A stretch of 64,000 nucleotides of DNA from Erysipelotrichaceae bacterium (GTDB lineage Bacteria; Bacillota_I; Bacilli_A; RFN20; CAG-449), in NCBI GenBank assembly GCA_015059095.1, contig SVBA01000004.1, forward strand, positions 1 to 64,000, written 5' to 3'. The position numbers were made by a program, and so were the translations under genes. Below, one piece after another: positions 30,393 through 40,517 of this stretch. Under the pieces are notes generated by a model. That model was given only the letters and a program-made list of their open reading frames with translations. It had not been told where the DNA came from and made no database searches. Positions within the stretch are counted from its first letter, which is position 1. Each line of letters starts with the position of its first letter.

Positions 30393-32720
30393 ATGCCTAA
30401 CAAAGATGAATTAATTCCATTACTCATCACTCGTGGTGCTATTTTATATCCAGGATGCTCGGCCGTATTAGACGTAGGCCGAGTTTTTTCCATAAATGCA
30501 GTCAATCTAGCACTATCTGATAATGATGGAAAAATCGCATTAATCTCACAAGTAAATCCTGATGATGATTATATTAATGATGCTAACGTCTATTACGTTG
30601 GTACTTTATGTAATGTTCTTTCAATTAGAGAAGCTAAGGGTTTATTTAAAGTTAAAGTTCAAGCTTTAGCTAGAATTAAAATTAAAGATGTAAACTTTAC
30701 TAAAGATGTCGATGAAGCATATATGTGTAATTTTGAAACATTAGAAACTATTACATCTTTAGATCGTAAAGAAGAACAAAGATATGTTGATCAAATCGTA
30801 TCAACATTACAAACATTTGCAGCATCTACTTTACCTGCAACATTTGTAAATAGATTACAAAAGGGAGTAACAGCAGAAGAATTAGCAAATAATCTTTCTT
30901 ATCAATTCCCATTTACTATTGCAGATAAACAAAAATTACTTGAAGAAAATGATTTAGCAGTTCGACTTGCTACAATTAATTCATTCCTTCAAGAATTAAA
31001 AGAAGTTGAAAATGTTGAACAATCAATTAATCAAAGATTAAGAGAAAAAACAGAAAAACAACAAAGAGAATACATTTTAAGAGAAAAATTAAAAGCTACT
31101 CAAGATGAATTAAATGATTTAACTGGTGGAGGAGAAGAATCTGAAGAACAAGAAATTTTAAAGAAACTTGAATCTGATTCATTCCCAGAAAGAGTAAAAA
31201 AAGCAGTTAAAAAATCTCTTCAAAAATGGAAGATGTTACCTGCTGCTAGTTTAGAATCTTCAATGGAAAAAACATATTTAGATTGGTTAACTAATATGCC
31301 ATGGAATGAAACTACTCAAGATAATAATGATCTTAATAATGTTCAAAAAGTATTGGATGAAGATCATTATGGTTTGGAAAAGGTAAAAGAAAGAATTGTT
31401 GAATACTTAGCAGTTAAACAAGTAACTAATTCTTTAAAAGCACCAATTATTTGTTTATATGGTCCTCCAGGGGTAGGTAAAACTTCTTTGGCTAGAAGTG
31501 TAGCTAGGGCATTAGATAGAAAATTTGTTAAAGCTAGTTTAGGTGGACTTTATGATGAATCTGAATTAAGAGGACATAGAAGAACTTATGTAGGAGCAAT
31601 GCCTGGTAAAATTATTAAAGGTATTAAATCTGCAGGAGTTAATAATCCAGTATTCTTATTAGATGAAATTGATAAAATGGCATCTTCAAATAAAGGAGAT
31701 CCTGCAAGTGCAATGCTTGAAATTCTTGATCCTGAACAAAATATTCTTTTCCAAGATAATTATCTTGAAGAAACATTTGATTTAAGTAATGTCATGTTTA
31801 TTTGTACTGCAAACTATCTTCAAAATATTCCTGGACCATTAAGAGATAGATTAGAATTAATTGAATTAAATTCATATACAGAAATTGAAAAATTGAATAT
31901 TGCATTTGAACACTTAGTTCCAAAACAATCCTCTTTAAATGGTTTAAAAGAAGGACAAATTGAATTTACTAAAGAAGGTGTTAAATTCATAATTGATAAC
32001 TATACTAGAGAAGCTGGTGTTCGTGAACTTGAAAGACAAATTTCTTCTATTTGTAGAAAAGCAGTTGTCACTTTATTAAAAAATAAAGATGTCAAGTCAA
32101 TTACTGTCGATATAGATAAAGTAAAAGAATATTTAGGTACAGTTAAATATGAATATTCTTCTAAAGAGAAAGAAAGTCAAGTAGGCGTAGTAACTGGCTT
32201 AGCTTATACTGAATTTGGTGGAGATATTTTACCAATTGAAGTTACTTATTTTGAAGGAAGAAATGAATTAGTATTAACTGGTAACTTAGGTAATGTTATG
32301 AAAGAATCTGCTTCTATTGCTTTAGACTATGTAAAGGCTAATTGTTCAAAATATGGTATTGAACCATCGTTCTTTGATAAACATACATTACATATTCACG
32401 TTCCAGAAGGTGCAGTTCCAAAAGATGGTCCAAGTGCAGGTATTGCATTAACTACATGTATTATTTCTTGTTTAACTAATAAATTAGTTAAATCAAGTGT
32501 TGCTATGACTGGTGAAGTAAACTTAAGAGGTCAAGCTTTACCAATCGGCGGATTAAAAGAAAAATCTTTAGCAGCACTTCGTTCAGGAATTAAAACTATC
32601 ATCATTCCAAAGGGAAATGAAAAAGACATCCAAGATTTACCATTAGAAGTTAGAGAAAAATTAAATATTGTTATTATGAATAATGTCGACGATGCTTTAA
32701 AAGTAGCATTTGAGGAATAA
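30393..32720 (+). CDS. lon: ATP-dependent protease La (Lon)
   Basis: CLYGPPGVGKTSLARSVARAL, GGLYDESELRGHRRTYVGAMPGKI, GPSAGIALTTCIISCLT catalytic Ser/Lys region. Confidence 0.97.
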   Translation: MPNKDELIPLLITRGAILYPGCSAVLDVGRVFSINAVNLALSDNDGKIALISQVNPDDDYINDANVYYVGTLCNVLSIREAKGLFKVKVQALARIKIKDVNFTKDVDEAYMCNFETLETITSLDRKEEQRYVDQIVSTLQTFAASTLPATFVNRLQKGVTAEELANNLSYQFPFTIADKQKLLEENDLAVRLATINSFLQELKEVENVEQSINQRLREKTEKQQREYILREKLKATQDELNDLTGGGEESEEQEILKKLESDSFPERVKKAVKKSLQKWKMLPAASLESSMEKTYLDWLTNMPWNETTQDNNDLNNVQKVLDEDHYGLEKVKERIVEYLAVKQVTNSLKAPIICLYGPPGVGKTSLARSVARALDRKFVKASLGGLYDESELRGHRRTYVGAMPGKIIKGIKSAGVNNPVFLLDEIDKMASSNKGDPASAMLEILDPEQNILFQDNYLEETFDLSNVMFICTANYLQNIPGPLRDRLELIELNSYTEIEKLNIAFEHLVPKQSSLNGLKEGQIEFTKEGVKFIIDNYTREAGVRELERQISSICRKAVVTLLKNKDVKSITVDIDKVKEYLGTVKYEYSSKEKESQVGVVTGLAYTEFGGDILPIEVTYFEGRNELVLTGNLGNVMKESASIALDYVKANCSKYGIEPSFFDKHTLHIHVPEGAVPKDGPSAGIALTTCIISCLTNKLVKSSVAMTGEVNLRGQALPIGGLKEKSLAALRSGIKTIIIPKGNEKDIQDLPLEVREKLNIVIMNNVDDALKVAFEE

Positions 32721-32721
32721 T

Positions 32722-33288
32722 ATGATTAACTTTAGAAATACTAGATTTATTAAATCGGCAATTTCAAGTGAAGATTCATTATTCGATATGGATCATATTG
32801 TAACAATTGGGAGATCTAATGTAGGTAAATCAACTTTAATTAACTGTTTAGCAGATCATAAGAATTTAGCCTTTGTATCTAAAAGACCTGGTCAAACTAA
32901 GTTATTAAATTATTTTAATGTTGATAATAAGTTTTATTTGGTAGACGCTCCTGGATATGGTTATCGTAAAACAGGTAAAAAAGATGGTTTTGACCAAATG
33001 ATGGAATCTTATTTTACTAATAATAAGAAATTAAAATTAGTATTATGGTTATTAGATTCTAGAAGAGAATTATCAAAAGAAGATTTAGAATTTGTTGAAT
33101 TTTTATCTCAAATTGAAGTAAAAGTATTAGTTTGTTTTACAAAAGTTGATAAACTAAATCAATCAGAAAAGGCAAAGATTACTAAGATTGCTAGAACTGA
33201 ACTTGCTAATTTTGATTTTGTATTTACTAGTCAATTTAATCCTAAACTAATTGAAGAATTAAGAAATCAAATTGCAGTAAGATTATAA
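32722..33288 (+). CDS. engB: ribosome biogenesis GTPase EngB/YsxC
   Basis: TIGRSNVGKSTLINCL, SKRPGQTKLLNYFNV, LVDAPGYGYRKTGK; ATG at 32722. Confidence 0.95.
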   Translation: MINFRNTRFIKSAISSEDSLFDMDHIVTIGRSNVGKSTLINCLADHKNLAFVSKRPGQTKLLNYFNVDNKFYLVDAPGYGYRKTGKKDGFDQMMESYFTNNKKLKLVLWLLDSRRELSKEDLEFVEFLSQIEVKVLVCFTKVDKLNQSEKAKITKIARTELANFDFVFTSQFNPKLIEELRNQIAVRL

Positions 33289-33314
33289 GAGTATCCATAA
33301 GGGTACTCTTTTAT
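33287..33314 (+). terminator. Rho-independent terminator after engB
   Basis: AAGAGTATCC-ataa-GGGTACTCTT + T-rich. Confidence 0.8.
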
Positions 33315-33399
33315 TGTCGCATTCTTTATAAAAAAAATAACTTATTAAGTAGATTGTAATCATCTAAACTATGATATAATCAAAATATAGGAGACCGAT

Positions 33400-34302
33400 A
33401 TGAAAAAAATTTTTAGTTTACTTTTTCTAGTTCCATTTATAATTTCTTGTAATAATTATTCAAGTAGTAATGATGAAAAAAATTTAGATGAATATAGTTA
33501 TAGTTTTAAAGTAGATTCTAATAATGAAAAATATCTTCAAGCAGATCTATACGCTATTGAAATTAGTGTGTATATTGGATTAAATTATGAAACATTTCCA
33601 AGAGTAGTTATTCCTTCTAATGCTAGTAAGGAAGAGGAAAAACAAATTTATGAAAAATATAATAAGGATGCTGAAGAATATTATAATACCAACAATGAAA
33701 AATATATAAATCAATTAGGATTAGATGAAATTGAAGAATATATTTGTCCTAGCTATGGTAATAGTTTGTCATATAGATTTAAAACTAATGAATATTCTCC
33801 TGAAATAGATGGACTATTAAAGAAAATAGAAGATAAAGAAATAGTTGAATTTGTTTCTATTGAAGAACATCAAGAGTTTGGAACTATTACTAGAATTAAT
33901 CCTTCATTTTATGGGTTAAAAGAAAGCAATAAATTAGAATTTGAACTACTAGATGATCCTAGAGTAGATAATTTGCCTACTGGTATATATTATTCTTATG
34001 ATGATTTATACAAAGCATATGAAGAAACAAAAGATTATTCTTTAGAAATAATTGAACAATATCAGAATTTTGATTTTTCAAATTACGCTTTAATTATTAG
34101 TGGAAAAACAGTTAGTGGTAGTGGCAGTAATCGTCATACTTTATATGATATGTATCTTCAAGATGATACTATTTATAATTTAGTTGAAATCGGTTATGCT
34201 GATATCGGGACATGTGATGTTCAATATCGTTATTTTATTAGTAAAGTTAGTAAACAAAAACTTAATAAAGTTATTGACTACCAAATTGAAACCTTGTATT
34301 AA
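33400..34302 (+). CDS. lipoprotein of unknown function
   Basis: Signal peptide with lipobox-like FIISC; no recognised domain. Confidence 0.6.
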   Translation: MKKIFSLLFLVPFIISCNNYSSSNDEKNLDEYSYSFKVDSNNEKYLQADLYAIEISVYIGLNYETFPRVVIPSNASKEEEKQIYEKYNKDAEEYYNTNNEKYINQLGLDEIEEYICPSYGNSLSYRFKTNEYSPEIDGLLKKIEDKEIVEFVSIEEHQEFGTITRINPSFYGLKESNKLEFELLDDPRVDNLPTGIYYSYDDLYKAYEETKDYSLEIIEQYQNFDFSNYALIISGKTVSGSGSNRHTLYDMYLQDDTIYNLVEIGYADIGTCDVQYRYFISKVSKQKLNKVIDYQIETLY

Positions 34303-34326
34303 ACTCTCTTTATGAGAGTTTTTTCT
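34301..34326 (+). terminator. Rho-independent terminator
   Basis: AAACTCTC-tttat-GAGAGTTT + T-tract. Confidence 0.75.
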
Positions 34327-34374
34327 TTATTAGTAGATAAAAGAATGTTATATTTTAAAAAAGAAGGTGAATTT

Positions 34375-36282
34375 ATGAAAAAAATCTATTGGATATTTTA
34401 TTGTTTTGTATTTGGTATTTTGTTTTTTATTAGTGGCTGTGAAAATCAAATATCTAGTGAACAAAGTAGTTTGGAATCTTCAACGGTAAGTTATGATTTT
34501 TCTAAATTAATTTTTGAAGATAAAAGAGTAGAATTTGATGGTAATTTTTATTCTATTGATGTAGAAGGAGAAATACCTGAAGGTATAAGAGTAGTATATA
34601 GAAATGGAGTTTTTCAAGTGCCGGATTATTGTAATATTGGGGTATATGAATATAATGTAGACTTTTATTCTGAACATACTAATGAAAAAGTTTTATCAAA
34701 AAGAGCAACATTAACAATTTATAGTGATGATTTATATCGAGGTAATAGTTTTACTTTTGCTATAATTGATGAACATCAAGCTGCAGTTACTGGATATACT
34801 GGAACAGAACCTGATGTTATTGTTCCTAAAGTAGTTAACATAGATGGAATTACATGTTTTGTTACTCAACTTGATAATGCTTTTACTGGTAATAACAATA
34901 TTACTAATATTACATTAAATCCACAAATTAAAGAGCTAGGATATGAAGAATTTGATGGATGTAAATCTTTAAACAATGTATATTTTGATGGAACGATTGA
35001 GGAATGGTTAAATATAGACATCAAAAGTAGAAAAAGTAATCCTATGTGCTCAGGATTAATGTTTCATTTTAAAGAAGATGGACAATATGTTAAAGCGACT
35101 GATTTAGTGATTCCTGAAGGTATTACTGAGATTCCTTCATATGCATTTTATGGATTCACTTGTTCTACTAGTGTAAGTTTGCCTTCAACATTAGAAAGTA
35201 TTGGACATGAAGCTTTTGCCAGTACATTTCTTACAACTGTTGATATTCCTAATTCAGTAACTAATATTGATAGAGAAGCATTTTCTTATTGTATATATTT
35301 GAATGATATTAAGTTGTCTAATAATCTTGAAACTATTGAAAATGGTACTTTTTCATATTGTATTCGACTTACATCAATTGAAATACCTGAAAAAGTTACT
35401 AAAATAAATAGTTCATCTTTTTATGATTGTAGAAATTTAACAAAGGTAATTTTACCTAGCACTATTAAATATATTGAAGGATTTTGAAATGATTATATTA
35501 AAGAGATATATTATCGTGGAACAATAGAAGAGTGGTGTGAAATAGAGTTTCCAGATTATAGTTCGGGATTAAGTGAAAATGGCAAGTTTTATTTATTAAA
35601 TGAAGAAAATGAGTGGGAAGAATGTAAGAAAATTGTTTTATTACCACCAATTACTAAAATTAAACCTTGGCAATTTAGGGGATTTTCGAATTTAGAAGAG
35701 ATTATATTTTCAAGTTATATTATTGAAATTGGTGATTGTGCATTTGAGTACTGTTCTAGTTTAAAAGTAATTAGCTTACCAACGGATTTAGAAAAACTTG
35801 GTAGTTATGCTTTTAGCAATTGTACCTCATTAGAAAAAGTTTCTATTGACGGAAATTTGAAAGAAATTAATTATAGTGCATTTAATAATTGTACTTCTTT
35901 ATCTTCCGTTATTTATCAAGATCAGATGTATAATTGGTATGATATTAGTTTTGCTAACGAAAAGGCAAATCCTGTTCATTATGCACACAATTTCTATATT
36001 GTTGATAAGAATGAAGTTGTATTACTTGAAAGTATAGAAGTACCTATATGGATTAATAAAATTAAAGAATATCAATTTGCTGGCTTTTCAAAAATTAGTA
36101 ATATTTATATTCATAGTAATGTCAAGGAAATTGGTAAAAAAGCGTTTATAGGTTGTAATAGTGCAATTATTAATTGTAGTTTTCGTTCACAACCAGAAGG
36201 GTGGAGCGATGAATGGAATTATTCTAATTGTGAGGTTAATTGGAATTATTATAAGAATAGAGAATTTAAATTTATTAATTAA
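34375..36282 (+). pseudogene. BspA-like leucine-rich-repeat lipoprotein interrupted by one in-frame TGA (35485-35487)
   Basis: ORFs 34312..35487 and 35857..36282 are in the same frame; translating through TGA gives continuous BspA-type repeats up to TAA at 36282; lipobox FISGC. Confidence 0.75.
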
Positions 36283-36296
36283 AAGGAGATAGAAAA

Positions 36297-37511
36297 ATGA
36301 ATTATAAATTAATTAGAAAATATGCGCATACTTTAGCTACTTTAGGTATGAATGTTCAAAAAGGACAAGATGTAATGATTGAAGCTTGCATTGAAAATCA
36401 TGAATTTGCAAAGATTTTATTAGAAGAATGTTATAAAGTAGGCGCAAATAAAGTATCAATTGTCTATTTAGATTTAGAATTATCAAAAATTGAATCTAAA
36501 TATTTAAAAGAAGAAGATATATCTTCTATTAAAGGATGGGAAAGAAAACAATATGAAGAAATATTGACTCCAAATTGTTGTACAATTCGTTTAGAAAGTG
36601 AAAATCCTAAATTATTAGAAGATGTTAATGATTCTTATTCTCATGCGATATTTGCTCATGTTGATAATTTAAGAAATATTATGAGAGGACACGTAAGAAA
36701 TACTCATAAACAATGGTGTATTGCTATTGTACCTACTCAAGCTTGGGCAGAAGTAGTTCTTCCTGATGTTTCAAAAGAAAAAGCGTTAGAAGAATTTTGG
36801 AACGTATTATTTAAATTATGCTTGATTGATGAAGAATCTGATCCGATTGAAAACTGGAATAATAAATTATCAAAAAAGGCTGAAATTGCTAATAAAATTG
36901 ATGATTTAGAATTAGTAGACTTACATTTTACTTCATCAAATGGTACAGATTTACATGTAGGGTTAACTTCTAGATCTAGATTTGGATATAGAGGACCATT
37001 GCCTAAGAATTATATTAGAAATATGGCAAACTTCCCAACTGAAGAAATTTGTACAACTCCTCATAAATATAAGATTAATGGTAAAGTATGTACTACTAAA
37101 CCTCTAGCTCTTGGAGGAAAAGTAATTCCTTATTTTGAATTAACTTTTAAAGATGGTAAGGTAATTGATATTAAAGCTGATGAATGTTATGACTTATTAA
37201 AAAAGACTATTGAAACTGATGAAGGTTCTTGTTATTTAGGTGAAGTAGCTTTAGTCGCGTATCATTCACCAATTTCTATGTCAGGATTAGTATATTACAC
37301 AACTTTAATAGATGAAAATGCTTCTTGTCATTTGGCTCTTGGTAGAGCATTAGGCGATTCTTCTTACATCGATGAAGAAGGAGTTAAATGCTTTAATGAT
37401 TCTTCTATTCATATTGACTTTATGGTAGGAGCAAAAGATACTAACATTGTAGGTACTACTAAAGATGGAAGAAAAGTACAAATCTTTAAAGATGGTGACT
37501 TTGCTTTATAA
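36297..37511 (+). CDS. M29 family aminopeptidase (AmpS/PepS-like)
   Basis: IRKYAHTLATLGMNVQKGQDVMIEACIENHEFAKILLEECYKVGA, FPTEEICTTPHK, LGEVALVAYHSPIS. Confidence 0.9.
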   Translation: MNYKLIRKYAHTLATLGMNVQKGQDVMIEACIENHEFAKILLEECYKVGANKVSIVYLDLELSKIESKYLKEEDISSIKGWERKQYEEILTPNCCTIRLESENPKLLEDVNDSYSHAIFAHVDNLRNIMRGHVRNTHKQWCIAIVPTQAWAEVVLPDVSKEKALEEFWNVLFKLCLIDEESDPIENWNNKLSKKAEIANKIDDLELVDLHFTSSNGTDLHVGLTSRSRFGYRGPLPKNYIRNMANFPTEEICTTPHKYKINGKVCTTKPLALGGKVIPYFELTFKDGKVIDIKADECYDLLKKTIETDEGSCYLGEVALVAYHSPISMSGLVYYTTLIDENASCHLALGRALGDSSYIDEEGVKCFNDSSIHIDFMVGAKDTNIVGTTKDGRKVQIFKDGDFAL

Positions 37512-37528
37512 TAATCATTAAATTAAAT

Positions 37529-37559
37529 AAACCTCCATATATTTTTATAGGAGGTTTTT
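37529..37559 (+). promoter_or_regulatory. hairpin acting as possible terminator and sequestering the Shine-Dalgarno of the downstream gene
   Basis: AAACCTCC (37529-37536) pairs with GGAGGTTT (37550-37557); GGAGG lies 8 nt before ATG 37563. Confidence 0.5.
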
Positions 37560-37562
37560 ATT

Positions 37563-38327
37563 ATGCGACCATTAATAATTAAAGATAAATTTATAGGAAA
37601 AGGAAAAATAGAATCTTTTAGTGATTTTAAATTAGAAGATAATTATTTAATCAAAGAAAGTGATGATGGATTTAAAATTGATGGAAAAATATTATTAAGA
37701 GGAAACATCTCTTATGGATTAGAGAAGGAAGAAATAGAAAAAATCATTGATGTTAATGTTTTTCTTCCTTATGAAAAATTAGAATCTAGAAGTATGATTA
37801 AATTATTACTAGATAAAGCAGAATTTGATAAAAATGATAATTTACTTTTAATTAAGATTAAAATTAAAGTAGTTGGAGAAGAGGAAATAAAAGAGAAATT
37901 AGTATTTAGAGAAGAAAGAAAAATGGAATTTCCTCCAAAAGAAATGGAAGTTAGTGAAAAAGTAGGATTAGATGATGAGTTTTTAAAGCAAATGGAAGAT
38001 ATGTTTTCTAATAATAAAGATGTAGAAGTAGTATCAACTTTAGATGATATTGATAATGAAGTGAAAGAAGATATTTTTGAAGTTCGTATGGAAGATAAAG
38101 CAGAGCCATTACCTTTAATAGATGATGATTTATCTGCAAAAAATCAAGAAAAAGAACAATTATTAAAAACTGAATATGTGACTACTTTCTTTTTCTATCG
38201 AGTAAAAGATAATGATTCTTTAGATGAAATTTTAAAAAAATATAATATGACTAAAGATGAATTTACTAAATTAAATAATAAGTTAGAAATACATCCAAAT
38301 GACTTAATACAAATTAAATTAAAATGA
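37563..38327 (+). CDS. SpoVID-like spore morphogenesis protein with C-terminal LysM
   Basis: C-terminal LysM (FFYRVKDNDSLDEILKKYNMTKDEFTKLNNKLEIHPNDLIQIKLK); N-terminal beta-rich domain; upstream of ysxE-like gene and valS as spoVID is in B. subtilis. Confidence 0.6.
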   Translation: MRPLIIKDKFIGKGKIESFSDFKLEDNYLIKESDDGFKIDGKILLRGNISYGLEKEEIEKIIDVNVFLPYEKLESRSMIKLLLDKAEFDKNDNLLLIKIKIKVVGEEEIKEKLVFREERKMEFPPKEMEVSEKVGLDDEFLKQMEDMFSNNKDVEVVSTLDDIDNEVKEDIFEVRMEDKAEPLPLIDDDLSAKNQEKEQLLKTEYVTTFFFYRVKDNDSLDEILKKYNMTKDEFTKLNNKLEIHPNDLIQIKLK

Positions 38328-39238
38328 AAAGAGAATTAGAATTACTATATTCTATTGAGATTAAATTTATTATTAAATTGACTGAAAAAACATATAAAAT
38401 ATGTACTTCTAGAGAGGATTATCTTTTAAAAGAACATGAAAATACATCTCTTGAATCAATATTTGCTAGATTAAGAATACTAAATTTAGATATTTTTGTT
38501 TTGCCTTTAATTTCTAAAGAAGAACATTATATAAATATTATTAATGATAAGTATTATAGTTTATATCCTTATTTTGATGATGAAGACGAACTTGCTAAAG
38601 ATATTAGATTGTCTTTTTTTATTAAAGCAATAGCGACTCTTCATAAAGAATCTTCTTATCCATTAAAAGTTAATGATGGTTTTTTTGAAGAATCTATCAG
38701 TTATTTAGATACGAAAATATCAAGAGTAAAGGAAGAAGTTCTTTCAAGAATTGAAAGAGTCGAAATAGAAGTATATCATTCACCATCTGATTGGTATTTT
38801 ATAATGAATTATCCACTCCTTTTTAATGCATTAAAAGAGGCAGATAGATATGTAACTTTATTAGAAGAAGAATGGAAAAATTCGAATAATATCCATTTAT
38901 CTTTAACATATCAAAATTTTAATTATGAGCATATATTAGTTAAAAATAGAAAAATTGTTTCATTAGATAATATTTCTTTAGCACCTTCTATTTATGATTT
39001 GATTGATTTATATAAGAATTCTTTTGACTTAAAGATTGATTTGTCCTACTTAATAGATCAATACTTACAGATTCATCCTTTAGAAGAATATGAAAAGAAT
39101 TGGTTACTAGCATTTCTTTTTATTCCTTCAATTGAAAGAAAAGAGAATGATTTGGAAGATATTGAATCATTAAATAAAACATTGGCTTTAATTAAGTTAA
39201 CAGAAGAAATTGCTAATAAATTATCTTCTAATGAATAA
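38324..39238 (+). CDS. CotS/YsxE-like spore coat kinase-fold protein
   Basis: Aminoglycoside-phosphotransferase-like fold (LSLTYQNFNYEHILVKNRKIVSLDNISLAPSIYDLIDLYKN); ATGA overlap with the spoVID-like gene. Confidence 0.55.
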   Translation: MKRELELLYSIEIKFIIKLTEKTYKICTSREDYLLKEHENTSLESIFARLRILNLDIFVLPLISKEEHYINIINDKYYSLYPYFDDEDELAKDIRLSFFIKAIATLHKESSYPLKVNDGFFEESISYLDTKISRVKEEVLSRIERVEIEVYHSPSDWYFIMNYPLLFNALKEADRYVTLLEEEWKNSNNIHLSLTYQNFNYEHILVKNRKIVSLDNISLAPSIYDLIDLYKNSFDLKIDLSYLIDQYLQIHPLEEYEKNWLLAFLFIPSIERKENDLEDIESLNKTLALIKLTEEIANKLSSNE

Positions 39239-39302
39239 CTTAAATAAAAGTAGATTGGAAACTCCAAAAATATTATAATAAAGGAAATATTAAGGAGTTT
39301 TT

Positions 39303-40247
39303 ATGAAAATATTAAAGAAAATAGGAAAAATTGCACTAATTACATTAATTAGTTTAGTTGGAGTAATCGTTTTAGCATTAGGTGGATTAAATCTTGTTAA
39401 ATTTGGAATTTATAGTGATTATTATAAGATTAAAACAAATGTATGTATTAATCCAGGATTAGGTGATAACTTTGTATGTCAAGGAATTGCTGCTAGTGAA
39501 GAAAATGAAGTAATTTTTGTCTGTGGCTATATGAAAGATGATACTAATTCTAGAATTTATGTTACTAATGAAAAGAATGAATCATATTATGTTAATTTAG
39601 TTAAAAATGGTAAAAAATTTACTGGTCATGCTGGAGGTATGGCTACTACAAACGATAAAGTATATATCGCTAATGGAGGAAGAATTTATATTGTTGATAT
39701 CAATGATATTTTAAATGCTTCTAAAGGTGATGAAGTAGAAATTGGTGAAGGAATTAAAGTAAGTGTTGCAGCTTCTTTTGTTTATACTGATGAAGAGTAT
39801 TTATATGTTGGAGAATTCCATAATGGAGCAGCATATAATATCGAAGGTCATGAAAATGAAACTAAAGAAGGGACTCATTATGCTATTACTTTAAAATATG
39901 ATCTAGATGATTTAACTAAACCAATTAAAGCGTATTCAATTAGAAATAAAGTTCAAGGCATTTGTTTTACTCCAGATGGTAAAGTAGTTATGTCTACTTC
40001 ATATGGTTTAGCAGATTCGATATACTATGTATATAATGAAAGTGAAGCTAGCAATGCTAATAAAGAATTTGAAGGAGCACCTCTATACTATTTAGATACA
40101 TTGGTTAATGAAATTCATGGTCCAGCGATGAGTGAGGATTTAGATTATTATAATGGAAAAGTAATTACCTTAACTGAAAGTGCATCAAATAAATATATTT
40201 TTGGTAAATTCTTCTTTGCAAATAAGATTATTGCTTTAGAAATTTAA
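39303..40247 (+). CDS. membrane-anchored/secreted beta-propeller-like protein of unknown function
   Basis: N-terminal TM; repeated strand motifs (KVYIANGGRIYIVD, YLYVGEFHNGAAY, KVVMSTSYGLADS). Confidence 0.45.
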   Translation: MKILKKIGKIALITLISLVGVIVLALGGLNLVKFGIYSDYYKIKTNVCINPGLGDNFVCQGIAASEENEVIFVCGYMKDDTNSRIYVTNEKNESYYVNLVKNGKKFTGHAGGMATTNDKVYIANGGRIYIVDINDILNASKGDEVEIGEGIKVSVAASFVYTDEEYLYVGEFHNGAAYNIEGHENETKEGTHYAITLKYDLDDLTKPIKAYSIRNKVQGICFTPDGKVVMSTSYGLADSIYYVYNESEASNANKEFEGAPLYYLDTLVNEIHGPAMSEDLDYYNGKVITLTESASNKYIFGKFFFANKIIALEI

Positions 40248-40279
40248 TTCAATTTGTTGACTTTATTTTCAAGTTAATT

Positions 40280-40500
40280 GATAATATAGAAGTACGATGA
40301 TTAAGAGGTTAATTATGATTTCTTATTAGAGAGTCCTCATTTGGTGAAAGAAGGATTAAGAAAAGTAATTATTGTCGCTTAGGAGTAAAAGAGTAATGTC
40401 TTCGTTTATCGCGTTAAGATAATTTGAGGGAATTAATTTATTAATTCTAAATTAAGGTGGTACCACGTTTATAACGTCCTTTTTTAAGGGCGTTTTTATA
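40280..40500 (+). promoter_or_regulatory. T-box leader of valS
   Basis: T-box motif AAGGTGGTACCAC at 40455-40467, terminator AACGTCC...GGGCGTT+T at 40473-40498; candidate GTC (Val) specifier. Confidence 0.9.
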
Positions 40501-40517
40501 TTTTAAGGAGGGAAAAT

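Noticed and set aside
34375-36282. UGA read as Trp (genetic code 4) to explain the split BspA gene
   Set aside because: Core genes (valS, alaS, proS, infB, GH31) use TGG for Trp and contain no in-frame TGA, so general reassignment is not supported; kept only as an intermediate-stage question
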